Notes: generated by a model from the sequence alone, not told the origin. A DNA stretch of 64,000 nt from Nostoc sp. B(2019) (GCF_010091925.1 NZ_WVID01000010.1:215298-279297), one strand, 5' to 3'. Shown: positions 16,971-26,700, counted from the first letter of the stretch. A program made the numbers and translations.

Positions 16971-18413
16971 ATGGTTTCGACCAACAAAAACAACTTATTC
17001 CGAAAAGAAGCGCTTGATCGTTTATCTTCCCCGGAGCGACTCGATCAGCTAATGCAGGTGGTTCAGCCGCAGAAGTGGATTCCGTTGGCCGCGATGGGAT
17101 CTCTGATTGCTGTTGGATTGGCCTGGAGTGTTTTTGGTCGCATTCCCATTACCATTGCTGGGCAAGGCGTGGTGGTTTATCCTAGCAAGGTCGCGGCGTT
17201 TCAGTCCCCTAGTTCGGGGCAGGTTCTCATTCTTTATGTTCGTCCTGGCGATCGCGTCAAGAAAGGGCAGGTACTAGCGACGATTGACCAAACTGAACTT
17301 CAAGAAAATTTGAAACTGGCGCGGATTAAGCTTGTTCAACTTCAAGAACAAGACCGCGATGCCAATTCACTGCGACTTCAGCGAACGGTTTTAGATAAAG
17401 GTGCGATTCAACAACAACGTCAGGCGCTCCAGCAAACTTTAAAGACAACCCAATCGGTAACGCCAATTCTGCGGGATAAAGGTCTGGAGTCGATTCGCAA
17501 AGAGCGTCAGTCTTTACAGGAACAGTTACAGACGACGCGGGATCTAGTACCCACTTTCAAAGATCGATTTGAACTGCGTCAGCAGTTACGCCGGGAGGGG
17601 GCTGTTTCGAGTGATACCGTCCTTCAGGCGCAACAGGAATTTCTTAACAGCAAAAGCAGAATCAACGAAATTGAATCGCAACTCAAACAACTTGATGTCA
17701 AAGAAGCGGATGCAGAACGACAATTTTTAGCAAATTTAAATGCAACCAAAGAACTGCAAGCTCAGTTAGCAACACTGGATACTAAACTAGCTAGTCAAGC
17801 AGAACAAGATTTAGGTATTTCTACTAATCGTAAAAAAGAAATTCAAGAGACAGAGCGAGCGATCGCTCAATTAGAATCACAATTAAAAGGAAAAAATCAG
17901 GTTACTAGCAATTTCAACGGCCGGGTTTTAGAAGTTTCTGCTGTGCCTGGACAAACCCTAGAAGAAGGCGCTCGCATTGGCACAATTGAAGCTCAAGACT
18001 CTGGCAATAAGTTAGTCAGTGTGGCATTCTTCCCGGTAAGCGAAGGTAAAAAGATTCAAAAGGGCATGGAGTTGCAAGTCACTCCTTCTACCGTTAAACG
18101 AGAACGCTTTGGGGGCATTGTCGCAAAGGTTACGAATGTGTCTGCGTTCCCGGTGACGAAAGAAGGTGCATCGAGTGTTGTGGGCGGTCTGGAAGTTTTG
18201 CAAGGGTTAACCACAGAAGGGCCACAAATTCAAGTTTTTGCTGAACTCCAGCCAGACCCCTCGACTAAAAGCCGTTTTCAGTGGTCGTCATCTAAGGGGC
18301 CAGAAACCGAAATTACCTCTGGAACCACTACCTCAGTGCGCGTCAAAGTCGATGAACAATCTCCGATTTCCTTTGTGTTTCCAATTTTGCGATCGTGGAG
18401 TGGAATGTATTGA
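16971..18413 (+). CDS. HlyD-family adaptor of NHLP-type peptide export
   Basis: A periplasmic adaptor (membrane-fusion protein), 480 residues from ATG 16971, which is preceded by GGAG at 5 bases; a TTG five codons upstream is less likely. There is one membrane segment at about 37-55. A biotinyl-lipoyl-like half motif follows (GQVLILYVRPGDRVKKGQVLATID, about 85-108). The long coiled-coil hairpin spans about 115-290, then the second lipoyl half (VPGQTLEEGARIGTIE) and a beta-barrel domain. It links the ABC transporter to the cell envelope. The next gene begins 2 bases after its stop, so the two are translationally coupled. Confidence 0.92.
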   Translation: MVSTNKNNLFRKEALDRLSSPERLDQLMQVVQPQKWIPLAAMGSLIAVGLAWSVFGRIPITIAGQGVVVYPSKVAAFQSPSSGQVLILYVRPGDRVKKGQVLATIDQTELQENLKLARIKLVQLQEQDRDANSLRLQRTVLDKGAIQQQRQALQQTLKTTQSVTPILRDKGLESIRKERQSLQEQLQTTRDLVPTFKDRFELRQQLRREGAVSSDTVLQAQQEFLNSKSRINEIESQLKQLDVKEADAERQFLANLNATKELQAQLATLDTKLASQAEQDLGISTNRKKEIQETERAIAQLESQLKGKNQVTSNFNGRVLEVSAVPGQTLEEGARIGTIEAQDSGNKLVSVAFFPVSEGKKIQKGMELQVTPSTVKRERFGGIVAKVTNVSAFPVTKEGASSVVGGLEVLQGLTTEGPQIQVFAELQPDPSTKSRFQWSSSKGPETEITSGTTTSVRVKVDEQSPISFVFPILRSWSGMY

Positions 18414-18415
18414 TT

Positions 18416-20662
18416 ATGCGGCGAATTCAATCACAAATTGGGCGTACATTTAGACAAATTCGGCGGGTTTTCAGCCGTCCTGATCGCCGCCGTCGGACTC
18501 CCACCCTCTTACAAATGGAGGCGGTGGAATGCGGTGCAGCAGCGCTGGGTATTATTTTAGGGTACTACGATCGCATCGTGCCCCTGGCAGAACTCCGTCA
18601 AGCTTGTGGCGTTTCACGAGATGGAAGTAAAGCATCGAATATTATCAACGCGGCTCGCAGATATGGGTTACAGGCTAAAGGCTTCAAGGTCGATTTGGAT
18701 GGGTTACGCAAACTTGAATGTCCTTATATTGTCTTTTGGAATTTCAACCATTTTCTGGTAGTCGAGGGATTTGCCAAAGACAAAGTTTATCTTAACGATC
18801 CTGCCACCGGGCCTCGGACGATTTCGCCAGCAGAATTTGATCAGTCCTTTACTGGGGTGGTGCTGGTCGTTGAACCGAGTACAGAATTCCAGCCAGGAGG
18901 ACGTAAACCGAGCCTGGCACTAGCGTTATGGGATCGATTGCAGAGTTCGCTTGGAGCGCTTATTTATTGTGTAATCGCCGGATTGCTTTTAGTAATTCCT
19001 GGATTAGCCATCCCTGCATTCTCACAAGCATTTGTCGATAATGTCTTGATTGAAGGCAGAAATGATTGGTTACGGCCTTTAATTCTCGGCATGATTCTCA
19101 CAGCAATATTGAATGGTTTTCTCACGTTGCTTCAGCTGCAATTTCTGCGGCGCATGAAAATTAAGCTGGCTGTGGGGATGTCCAGTCGGTTTTTATGGCA
19201 TATTCTGCGATTGCCAGTCAGTTTTTATGATCAGCGATTTGCGGGAGAAATTAGCAGCCGTGTCCGCCTCAACGACAGTTTGGCGAACCTACTTTCAGGA
19301 AGATTAGCAACCACAGTCATCTCAGCCTTTACCGTTGTCTTTTATGCCGCAGTGATGCTGCAATATGATGTCGTTCTCACCTTAATTGGCATTGGTTTCG
19401 TGATCGTGAATGTCAGCGTGTGGCGATGGGTTTCGCGGCAGCGCGTTGATGCTAATCTGCGATTAATGCAAGAACAAGGCAAGGTCAGTGGGGTAGCGAT
19501 TTCTGGACTGCAAAGTATGGAGACGCTCAAGGCATCCGGGTTAGAGTCAGAATTCTTTTCTCGCTGGGCAGGCTATTACGCCAAAGCGATTAATGCCCGT
19601 CAGGAAATGGATACGACAAATCAAACTTTGGGTGTGTTGCCGTCATTTCTGACCTCGATTACATCTATGCTTTTATTGGCGGTGGGAGGGCTGCGGGTAA
19701 TGGATGGCGCACTCAGTATCGGGATGCTGATTGCCTTTCAAGCTTTAATGCAAAGGTTTCTAGAGCCTGTGAATAATTTGGTGGGTTTAGCGGGTGAACT
19801 CCAGGAAATGGAGGGCAATTTGAGCCGACTGGATGACGTGTTACGCAATGCGATCGATCCTGCTGTAGAGCGAGAAAGAAGTGTGTCACCAACTCATGCC
19901 CTTCCTGCCGCGAATGTTCGGCTTCAGGGCTATGTTGAACTCCGCAATATCACGTTTGGCTATAACCGCTCTGCACCTCCTTTAATCGAAAATCTCAATC
20001 TTTCACTTAAGCCCGGTCAACGAGTCGCTCTAGTGGGTGGCAGTGGTTCTGGTAAGTCAACTGTTGCCAAGCTGGTGTGTGGATTATACGAACCGTGGGC
20101 GGGGGAAATTTTATTTGATGGTCAACCCAGAAAAGATATTCCCCGACCAATTATCACTAATTCAGTTGCCCTCGTTGAGCAAGATATCTCGCTATTTGCA
20201 GGCAGTGTCCGCGACAATCTCACGCTTTGGGATTCAACTGTTCCCTTTAGTAACTTGGTTCGCGCTTGTAAAGACGCCGCCATTCAAGATGTGGTGCTTT
20301 CGATGCCTGGAGGCTATAACGCTGACCTTGCAGAAGGGGCAACTAATATGAGTGGTGGGCAAAGACAACGCTTAGAAATTGCCCGGACTTTAGTGAATAA
20401 TCCGGCAATTCTGGTGATGGATGAAGCGACTAGTGCGCTTGATGCTGAGGCAGAAAAGATTATTGATCAAAAACTCCGGGAGCGTGGTTGTACTTGTGTA
20501 ATTGTGGCGCATCGGTTGAGCACTATTCGAGATTGTGACGAAATTATTGTTTTTGATCGCGGCAAGGTGGTGCAACGGGGCACGCATGAGGAGTTACAGC
20601 AGATGGAAGGTAAGTATTTACAATTAATTCGCAGTGAAGGGGAAGCACTTCAGGAGGCGTGA
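18416..20662 (+). CDS. NHLP-type ABC transporter with C39 peptidase
   Basis: A 748-residue peptidase/permease/ATPase that removes GG leaders and exports the cores. The start is ATG 18416, right after the HlyD stop; a GTG seven codons earlier overlaps it. The C39 peptidase domain (about 28-150) has C39 (MEAVECGAA), H112 (NFNHFLVVEG) and D128 (LNDPATGP), a complete catalytic set. Six membrane helices span about 170-450. The ATPase (about 510-745) has Walker A GGSGSGKST, signature MSGGQRQRLE and Walker B ILVMDEATSALD. An intact peptidase and ATPase support a working system, and the five GG peptides just upstream are the expected substrates. Confidence 0.95.
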   Translation: MRRIQSQIGRTFRQIRRVFSRPDRRRRTPTLLQMEAVECGAAALGIILGYYDRIVPLAELRQACGVSRDGSKASNIINAARRYGLQAKGFKVDLDGLRKLECPYIVFWNFNHFLVVEGFAKDKVYLNDPATGPRTISPAEFDQSFTGVVLVVEPSTEFQPGGRKPSLALALWDRLQSSLGALIYCVIAGLLLVIPGLAIPAFSQAFVDNVLIEGRNDWLRPLILGMILTAILNGFLTLLQLQFLRRMKIKLAVGMSSRFLWHILRLPVSFYDQRFAGEISSRVRLNDSLANLLSGRLATTVISAFTVVFYAAVMLQYDVVLTLIGIGFVIVNVSVWRWVSRQRVDANLRLMQEQGKVSGVAISGLQSMETLKASGLESEFFSRWAGYYAKAINARQEMDTTNQTLGVLPSFLTSITSMLLLAVGGLRVMDGALSIGMLIAFQALMQRFLEPVNNLVGLAGELQEMEGNLSRLDDVLRNAIDPAVERERSVSPTHALPAANVRLQGYVELRNITFGYNRSAPPLIENLNLSLKPGQRVALVGGSGSGKSTVAKLVCGLYEPWAGEILFDGQPRKDIPRPIITNSVALVEQDISLFAGSVRDNLTLWDSTVPFSNLVRACKDAAIQDVVLSMPGGYNADLAEGATNMSGGQRQRLEIARTLVNNPAILVMDEATSALDAEAEKIIDQKLRERGCTCVIVAHRLSTIRDCDEIIVFDRGKVVQRGTHEELQQMEGKYLQLIRSEGEALQEA

Positions 20663-20679
20663 GTTAATTAAGATTTATC

Positions 20680-20790
20680 TCGCGCAAAGGCGCAAAGGCG
20701 CAAAGGAAGAACGCAAGAGTGTGGTCTAAATAATTGTGAAAAAGTACGATAACTCAATCTTTCTCTCTGCGTCTCTGCGTGAAATTTTTC
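20680..20790. repeat. CGCAAAGG tandem repeat and inverted TCTCTGCGTC partner
   Basis: GCGCAAAGGCGCAAAGGCGCAAAGG (9-bp unit, about 20685-20710) faces CTCTCTGCGTCTCTGCGTG at 20763-20781 in the spacer between the two ABC genes. It is a common Nostoc intergenic repeat. It could fold, but the genes on both sides still appear to belong to one cassette. Confidence 0.6.
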
Positions 20791-20815
20791 ATATTTTTAT
20801 AGAGCAGGAATAGAC

Positions 20816-23743
20816 ATGTTAGACCAAATTCGGATTGTCAGTCTGCCCGGAGAGTACTATCACTTCAAAGGCAATGAGCCAATTATTCTTGATGACCCTG
20901 AGACGATTTGGGTTGTGAAATCGGGTTCATTGGCGCTGTTTGCGATTCATATAAAAGAGGGGATTGCTGAAGGAACTCGCCGCTATTTATTTACTACCCG
21001 AACTAGACAGGCTATGTTTGGCATCGCTAGCGATTCTGGGTCGATGCCTTATCAACTTCTGGCGGTGTCGATTGAAGAAACTGAACTTCTCAAGGTTTCG
21101 CTCAAAGATTTTCGTGAATTTATTGCGGATGGTAATGGCGAAGCACTGACTTTAGTGGAGGGATGGATTGAGCAACTGGGACTGGCGCTGTCTTCGATTA
21201 TTCCGCCTGTGCTGCCGTTTCTAGAGGAAGGGGTTCGCTATTTCTCACTCACCAATGGTCAGATTTTTCAACCGCAGAGAGAACTAGTATCTTGGGTGCA
21301 AATTCAGCGTGGTTACGCAATCTGGATGGGGTTTGAAGAATTGTTGCTGACGCCGCAATTAGGACTGTTGCCGTTGAGTGCAGATATGTGGTTTCAAGCC
21401 GAGGATACAATCGAGTTGGAAACTCTGAGTACGGCTGAGATCAACGATGCTGATACTCTGTTCACGGGGATCTTGCGACTTCATGTCTGCTTTCTTCAAA
21501 GCCTGAATCTTCTAGAACAGCAAGAAAAAGAGGCAGAATCACACCGCTTTCAAGAACGGCAACAGCTCAATCATCAAGTGATGGAGGAGACGCTGGGCGA
21601 GTTAGCTTCGTTGCTGCAATCTCGGCAAACTGCCACTTCTACTCAGCTGGGAGCCAATGACCCTGAGCAAGCTTTGCTCGTCGCTGCGGGCGCAGTCGGG
21701 CGGACGTTGGGCGTAACAATTCGACCGCCAGCGAAGTCTGAAGACCTCAAGCGGGTTCAAGATCCTCTACAAGCGATCGCCCGTGCTTCTCGTTTACGAA
21801 TGCGAACGATCGCTTTGCAAGGTCAGTGGTGGAAGAAGGATTGCGGTGCTATGCTCGCTTACACGATGGAAGACAACCATCCTGTGGCGCTGTTGCCTGT
21901 ATCTGATACGCGTTATGAGATATTTGATCCAATTGAGCGATCGCGCACTCTGGTTAATGCTAAAAGTGCTGCTAAACTCGCGCTGACTGGCTACACCTTC
22001 TACCGCCCATTACCAGATAAAGTCCTGACTACGTTCGACTTGCTAAAATTTGCCCTGCAAGGACATTATAAGGAATTAATGGTTGTCCTAACTGCGGGTG
22101 TGGCGGTAACTTTATTGGGGATGATCACCCCGCAAGCAACCGCCGTGTTGATTGATAGTGCGATTCCTGATGCTAACCGGGGTTTATTGGTGCAAATTGC
22201 CTTAGCGCTGCTAGCAACTGCATTTGGTAGCACCTTGTTTCAACTTGCTCAAGGTTTCGCCATCATGCGCGTGGAAACCTTTGCCGATGCCTCGACCCAA
22301 GCAGCAGTCTGGGATCGCCTCTTAAATCTTAAAGCATCATTCTTCCGTCAGTATGCGATCGGTGACTTGAGTTCACGCGTTAGCGCTGTCAGTCAAATCC
22401 GCCAAAAGCTTAGTAGCACGGTTCTCAGAAGTATTTTCACTAGCTTGTTCGCTCTGCTAAACTTAGGACTGCTTTTTTACTACAACGGTTCGCTAGCGTT
22501 AATTGCTACTTTTGTCGCATTTATAAACATTACTATTACTCTTGTTTCAGGAATTTCCACTCTGCGTAAGGTTCGTCCGTTACTAGAGTTACAAGGACAA
22601 CTCTTTGGGGTGATGGTGCAGTTAATCAACGGCGTCACCAAACTCCGAGTAGCTGGAGCTGAAGCCCGCGCCTTCGCTTTTTGGGGAAAACAGTATAGCC
22701 AGCAAATCAAATGGATGTTGAGTACCCAAGGTATTGAAGATGTTCTGGCTGTAGTTAATAAAATTTTACCTGTATTAACCACAGCGACACTCTTCTGGTT
22801 TGCAACAAGTTTACTTGAGCAAGCCCCTTCACAAGCAGGTGGTTTATCCACAGGTGTATTTTTAGCGTTTAATGCGGCATTTGGGACGTTTATCGGTGGA
22901 GCCACTAGCCTCAGCAGCACGATTATAGATGTCCTGAAAGTAGTGCCGTTGTGGGAACGAGCGCAGCCCATTCTCGAAGCCAAGCCGGAAGTAGACTCTG
23001 AAAAAGCTGATCCAGGTCGGCTTTCCGGCCGCGTGGTTGTCGATCATGTGATTTTCCGCTATCGAGATGACGGGCCGCTGACGTTGGATGATGTCAGCAT
23101 CCACGCTGAACCTGGCGAGTTTATCGCTTTTGTGGGAGCTTCTGGCAGTGGAAAATCAACGCTGTTTCGGTTATTACTAGGGTTCGATGTTCCCGAATCT
23201 GGCACAATCTACTATGACGGACAAGATTTAGCGGGGCTGGATGTTCATGCGGTGCGTCGGCAATTAGGAGTCGTGATGCAAAATAGCCGATTGACATCTG
23301 CGTCCATTTTCGAGAATATCGCCAGTGGGGCGATGATCACAATGGATGAGGCGTGGGAAGCGGCGCGGATGGCTGGCTTTGCCGAAGATGTCGAATCGAT
23401 GCCGATGGGAATGCACACGGTGATTAGTGAAGGGGGAACCAATCTCTCTGGAGGACAACGGCAGAGATTATTGATTGCCCGATCGCTAGTATTAAAACCC
23501 AAAATCTTGTTATTTGACGAAGCCACCAGTGCTTTAGATAATCGCACCCAAGCGATTGTTAGTCAAAGCTTGGAGCGCCTGAAGGTAACACGGATTGCGA
23601 TCGCTCACCGTCTAAGTACCATTCGTAACGCTGATCGCATCTATGTCTTCCAGAATGGTCGCGTGGTGCAGGAAGGCAATTTTAATCAACTCGCCAATCA
23701 AGCGGGACTGTTTGCCCAACTCATGGCACGGCAAAAGCTTTGA
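20816..23743 (+). CDS. NHLP-type bacteriocin export ABC transporter permease/ATPase
   Basis: A 975-residue second ABC component. Residues 1-290 form a cytosolic region starting with a beta-roll, cNMP-binding-like segment (IILDDPETIWVVKSGSLALF) that is typical of NHLP/NHLM systems. Residues about 300-400 look like a degenerate C39 domain without the catalytic Cys/His pattern. The membrane domain is about 420-700. The ATPase (about 740-975) has Walker A GASGSGKST, signature LSGGQRQRLL and Walker B ILLFDEATSALD. It probably pairs with the 748-residue transporter as a heterodimer, a two-ABC arrangement characteristic of this export type. It is the last gene of the cassette. Confidence 0.93.
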   Translation: MLDQIRIVSLPGEYYHFKGNEPIILDDPETIWVVKSGSLALFAIHIKEGIAEGTRRYLFTTRTRQAMFGIASDSGSMPYQLLAVSIEETELLKVSLKDFREFIADGNGEALTLVEGWIEQLGLALSSIIPPVLPFLEEGVRYFSLTNGQIFQPQRELVSWVQIQRGYAIWMGFEELLLTPQLGLLPLSADMWFQAEDTIELETLSTAEINDADTLFTGILRLHVCFLQSLNLLEQQEKEAESHRFQERQQLNHQVMEETLGELASLLQSRQTATSTQLGANDPEQALLVAAGAVGRTLGVTIRPPAKSEDLKRVQDPLQAIARASRLRMRTIALQGQWWKKDCGAMLAYTMEDNHPVALLPVSDTRYEIFDPIERSRTLVNAKSAAKLALTGYTFYRPLPDKVLTTFDLLKFALQGHYKELMVVLTAGVAVTLLGMITPQATAVLIDSAIPDANRGLLVQIALALLATAFGSTLFQLAQGFAIMRVETFADASTQAAVWDRLLNLKASFFRQYAIGDLSSRVSAVSQIRQKLSSTVLRSIFTSLFALLNLGLLFYYNGSLALIATFVAFINITITLVSGISTLRKVRPLLELQGQLFGVMVQLINGVTKLRVAGAEARAFAFWGKQYSQQIKWMLSTQGIEDVLAVVNKILPVLTTATLFWFATSLLEQAPSQAGGLSTGVFLAFNAAFGTFIGGATSLSSTIIDVLKVVPLWERAQPILEAKPEVDSEKADPGRLSGRVVVDHVIFRYRDDGPLTLDDVSIHAEPGEFIAFVGASGSGKSTLFRLLLGFDVPESGTIYYDGQDLAGLDVHAVRRQLGVVMQNSRLTSASIFENIASGAMITMDEAWEAARMAGFAEDVESMPMGMHTVISEGGTNLSGGQRQRLLIARSLVLKPKILLFDEATSALDNRTQAIVSQSLERLKVTRIAIAHRLSTIRNADRIYVFQNGRVVQEGNFNQLANQAGLFAQLMARQKL

Positions 23744-23838
23744 ATTTGAGCGAATGTTAGCAACGCATGGGAAACGGATGAAACAAATCACGAAATTAAA
23801 CCGTGATGCTCATTCGTTTCATTTTCTTTCAAGCTTAC

Positions 23839-23852
23839 ATGACAAAAGTCAT
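23839..23852. promoter_or_regulatory. ATGAC-AAAA-GTCAT inverted repeat
   Basis: A 5-bp dyad with a 4-base spacer, 136 bases before the small Mo-nitrogenase-domain gene; a further AAAGTCAT half-site lies at 23878-23885. It shares an 11-mer with 13659-13669 (reverse complement) and resembles CATGACA-TT-TGTCATG at 26808-26823. It is a candidate operator. Confidence 0.4.
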
Positions 23853-23987
23853 AGTAAAACATAGTTTTAGAATAACTAAAGTCATAGAGTAATTCCCTAT
23901 TTAGTTGAGGTCAATCCATGACCTTATTCAGAAGTTTATCCTATCTTAAACCTCTACAATAAGACTATTATAATTGAGGATAAATTG

Positions 23988-24272
23988 ATGAATTGCCTAA
24001 TTTCATCTCCGAGAATTGACCTACTATTACCCATCAAAACATGGCTTGAATCATTAGAAATTCGCCAGCCAAAAATGGCTCGATTACTGTGTAGACTAAT
24101 TCCCGCTAGTTGTCCATTTGAACGAGAAATTAAGCTATTTGATCGCACGATCGCTTACATTCCACCGCTTTGTAAACTTAATCCTTTTTATGAGCAGATA
24201 GTTGCAATTCGCTTCAAATCTCTGTGTTACTTAGCCAATGAATGTAACGAAGATATTACACTCTATTGTTAA
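23988..24272 (+). CDS. Mo-dependent nitrogenase C-terminal-domain protein
   Basis: A 94-residue protein matching the small cyanobacterial 'Mo-dependent nitrogenase, C-terminal' family. Typical blocks are visible: RQPKMARLLCRLIPASCPFERE, IPPLCKLNPFYEQ and LCYLANECNED, with five conserved-looking cysteines. Despite the family name it is not nitrogenase itself; free-standing copies are frequent in Nostocales and their role is unclear. The start is ATG 23988, preceded by GAGGA at 7 bases; a TTG one codon earlier is less likely. It is followed 13 bases later by the DUF3455 gene, so the two are likely co-transcribed. Confidence 0.85.
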   Translation: MNCLISSPRIDLLLPIKTWLESLEIRQPKMARLLCRLIPASCPFEREIKLFDRTIAYIPPLCKLNPFYEQIVAIRFKSLCYLANECNEDITLYC

Positions 24273-24285
24273 AGGATAAATCATT

Positions 24286-24906
24286 ATGTCGGCTACTTTT
24301 GGCGAAATTATTAAGCTCAATTTTAGCCTCGTTTTTTCCCTACTGGCGTTGAGTACGTCTAGTGTCAGTGAAGAGACTGCGATCGCACAATATACCCAAG
24401 GTATTGCTAATTCATCTCTCATACCAAATAGTCTAAAAGTTCCTAGCGGTCAGCAACTTCTCTTAAAAGCATCTGCAAAGGGTACACAAATCTATGTCTG
24501 CAAAGCAAAATCAGCAGAATACCCTGTTGAGTATGAGTGGACGCTTAAAGCTCCCGATGCCGTTTTGCTAAATGAGCAAGGACAAGACTTAGGCAAGCAT
24601 TATGCAGGCCCGACATGGGAAGCGAAAGACGGTAGTAAAGTTATAGCGGAGGTGAAATCTAAGGCAAATGCACCACAAGAAGGTGCAATTCCCTGGCTAT
24701 TGTTGGGGGTGCGATCGCATGAAGGAAATGGTATCTTCCGCCGAGTCAATTGGATTCAACGGATCAATACGGTTGGTGGGAAACCTCCTATTCAAGGGTG
24801 TAACAATTCCTCTCAGAATCGCGAGATTCGCGTCAACTATACGGCTGATTACCTGTTTTACGGAGGCAAAACTGTTAGCAGGTTTTTTCAGAACAAATAT
24901 TACTGA
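24286..24906 (+). CDS. Exported DUF3455 domain protein
   Basis: A 206-residue protein with a signal-peptide-like N-terminus (hydrophobic about 10-24, ending near 35) and a DUF3455 domain (about 45-195). Signature blocks are GTQIYVCKA, WTLKAPDAVL, GKHYAGPTWEAKDGS and the end NYTADYLFYGG. The domain resembles the cupredoxin-associated, superoxide dismutase-like extracellular proteins seen in fungi and bacteria, but no function is established. AAAGGA lies upstream of ATG. It is close behind the nitrogenase-domain gene on the same strand. Confidence 0.82.
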   Translation: MSATFGEIIKLNFSLVFSLLALSTSSVSEETAIAQYTQGIANSSLIPNSLKVPSGQQLLLKASAKGTQIYVCKAKSAEYPVEYEWTLKAPDAVLLNEQGQDLGKHYAGPTWEAKDGSKVIAEVKSKANAPQEGAIPWLLLGVRSHEGNGIFRRVNWIQRINTVGGKPPIQGCNNSSQNREIRVNYTADYLFYGGKTVSRFFQNKYY

Positions 24907-25179
24907 TAATGTAATAGATGTTGCGGCTCGCAAACATAAACGCTCTAGCTTGCAAACAAGACAATCGTTGGCTCAAATTAAGGGTCAAGATATTTACCAA
25001 AGTAGAAGTATTTGCGGACTTGCCCTTTGAGGGTAAAGCCAGAATAAAAGTCAATTCCCAAGGTATGAGTATTTCTTTGAGCATCAGCGTTTTATGATTG
25101 CAGAAAGGCGATCGCTTTTTTAATTAATTAAATCAGAATAAATTATCTTAAATTAGAGACACAATATTGCTTTTTAGAA

Positions 25180-25716
25180 TTATCTCAGGCGGAAATTGAC
25201 AAAATTGGTGGCAATTTGAGCAGTCCAAAAATCGCCGTATTCTGTGGAGCCTGTGGATAAACGAACTTTTCGCGTGGGTAAATCATTGACATATTTCATC
25301 CGAATCTGATATTTAGTTGGCTTAAAGTTGTAGAATCCCCAAATCCCTCCATAAAATCCATAACCGAAAAGCTCAATACAATTTTTGCTATACTACTTGA
25401 ATTTTCCATCCATCCAATACTCCAAACTTTCCCCGGACATAATTAAAGGAATATCTGACTCTTCTACAAATCTGGTTGCATTCCTACCAAAACTCATTTC
25501 CATAGGCTTTCCATGTGGATTTAATATTTCTGGTACAAAACGAGGTAGTTCAAATCGATAAGGAGTTGATGAGTTATTAGTAATTCCTGCTCCAAATTTA
25601 ATCGGTGTTTCTTCTCCAAATATTGGAAGATTATACTTCAGCGCTGACACTAAGGTTTCAAAGTAAATTCCATTGACTTCAATTCCACTACTGTTGTTTG
25701 ATTTATTAGGTGTCAC
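25180..25716 (-). pseudogene. Hypothetical gene interrupted by one in-frame amber codon
   Basis: The frame starting GTG 25716 reads 107 residues, stops at TAG (25393-25395), then continues open in the same frame for 70 more codons to TAA at 25180-25182. The downstream part reads as genuine protein (for example FYGGIWGFYNFKPTKYQIRMK), and the joined product would be about 178 residues. The frame is also open upstream of the GTG for about 50 codons (including FDIHTLVKAIASQC), so the original start may be lost. I do not recognise the family. Either a nonsense mutation has killed it or the amber is a sequencing error; frame conservation suggests a recent event. Confidence 0.65.
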
Positions 25717-25894
25717 ACTAGCTACCCTCTCAAAAATTACATCTTCATCCGCCGCTAATCCTTGATTAAGAGAACATTGAGAAGCGATCGCTTTTACGAG
25801 AGTATGAATATCAAAGGTGCGATCGCCTTTGTATATTCGGACTTAACCCTTTTCTTGATATATTTATATCAGGATTGCTCTATTGTTATCCGTT

Positions 25895-26593
25895 TTATTC
25901 GCGTAGCTTGCCAGATAATTTGTTTTCTTCATTAAAAACAGAATTTGCATATATGGCAAGTTGCGATCGATTTTTGAGATTGAGGCGGCTAAGAATACTT
26001 GTCACATGAGTTTTTACGGTTCCTTCCGTAATGTAAAGTTGTTGGGCGATTTCGCGGTTTGTTGCACCAACACCAATTAAACGTAAAACTTCTTGTTCTC
26101 GTGCAGTGATTTCCGATGGCTTTGATGAGGTGGAATCTTGGCTAGTTTGAGATGAAGTAGCTTTCGTAGCCAACAGTTTATCAAATAACCCAGGCCCAAA
26201 TTGAGTATAGCCATAATGCCCAAAGCGAATCGCATCTGCTAGCTCACGTGAGGGCATATCTTTGAGCAAATATCCTTTCGCGCCTGCCCGCATTGCCCCT
26301 GTAAGATAAGAATCATCATCAAATGTGCTCAAAACGAGAACTTTAACATTGGGAAAGTTTTGCACAATCAGTTTTGTCGCGGTTCTTCCATCCATTTCGG
26401 GCATCCGAATATCCATTAGCACCACGTCTGGCTGGAGTGTGGCGACAAGCTCTAGTGCTACCTTACCATTCTCGGCATCACCGACCACGTGCAAATCAGG
26501 CTCCTGTTCTAGTATTGCTTTAAGTCCCTGACGAATGAGGCTCTGATCGTCAACGATTAATAGGCGAATTGGAGAAGATTCATCATTTTTCAT
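25895..26593 (-). CDS. NarL/FixJ-family response regulator
   Basis: A 232-residue two-component response regulator. The receiver domain (about 9-125) has acidic residues D15/D16, phospho-acceptor D61 (VVLMDIRMPEMDG) and the conserved K in YLLKDMP. A linker rich in Ser/Thr follows, then a LuxR-type helix-turn-helix (about 160-222; ITAREQEVLRLIGVGATNREIAQQL). It acts as a DNA-binding transcriptional regulator. The minus-strand REC-HisKA_3 kinase 420 bases upstream belongs to the kinase class that normally phosphorylates NarL-type regulators, so the two are a likely pair. Confidence 0.93.
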   Translation of the reverse strand: MKNDESSPIRLLIVDDQSLIRQGLKAILEQEPDLHVVGDAENGKVALELVATLQPDVVLMDIRMPEMDGRTATKLIVQNFPNVKVLVLSTFDDDSYLTGAMRAGAKGYLLKDMPSRELADAIRFGHYGYTQFGPGLFDKLLATKATSSQTSQDSTSSKPSEITAREQEVLRLIGVGATNREIAQQLYITEGTVKTHVTSILSRLNLKNRSQLAIYANSVFNEENKLSGKLRE

Positions 26594-26614
26594 CGGGATT
26601 ACCTCATATTAATT

Positions 26615-26700
26615 CGTAATGGGCTACGCCCCGCTACGCTAACGTAATTCGTAATTCGTAATTTGTAATGGGCTGCGCTAACGTAATTGAGAAAGTCGGT
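26615..26700. repeat. AATTCGTAATT tandem and GC-rich repeat
   Basis: AATTCGTAATTCGTAATTTGTAATGG and two GGGCT(A/G)CGC..GCTAACGTAATT units lie in the 418-base space upstream of the response regulator. They are of the same interspersed class as 7770-7940. No gene is seen in 26594-27011. Confidence 0.55.

Noticed and set aside
23988-24272. Taking this as part of a nitrogenase operon.
   Set aside because: Only the small family-named protein is present; no nif genes are nearby, and free-standing copies are common in Nostocales.
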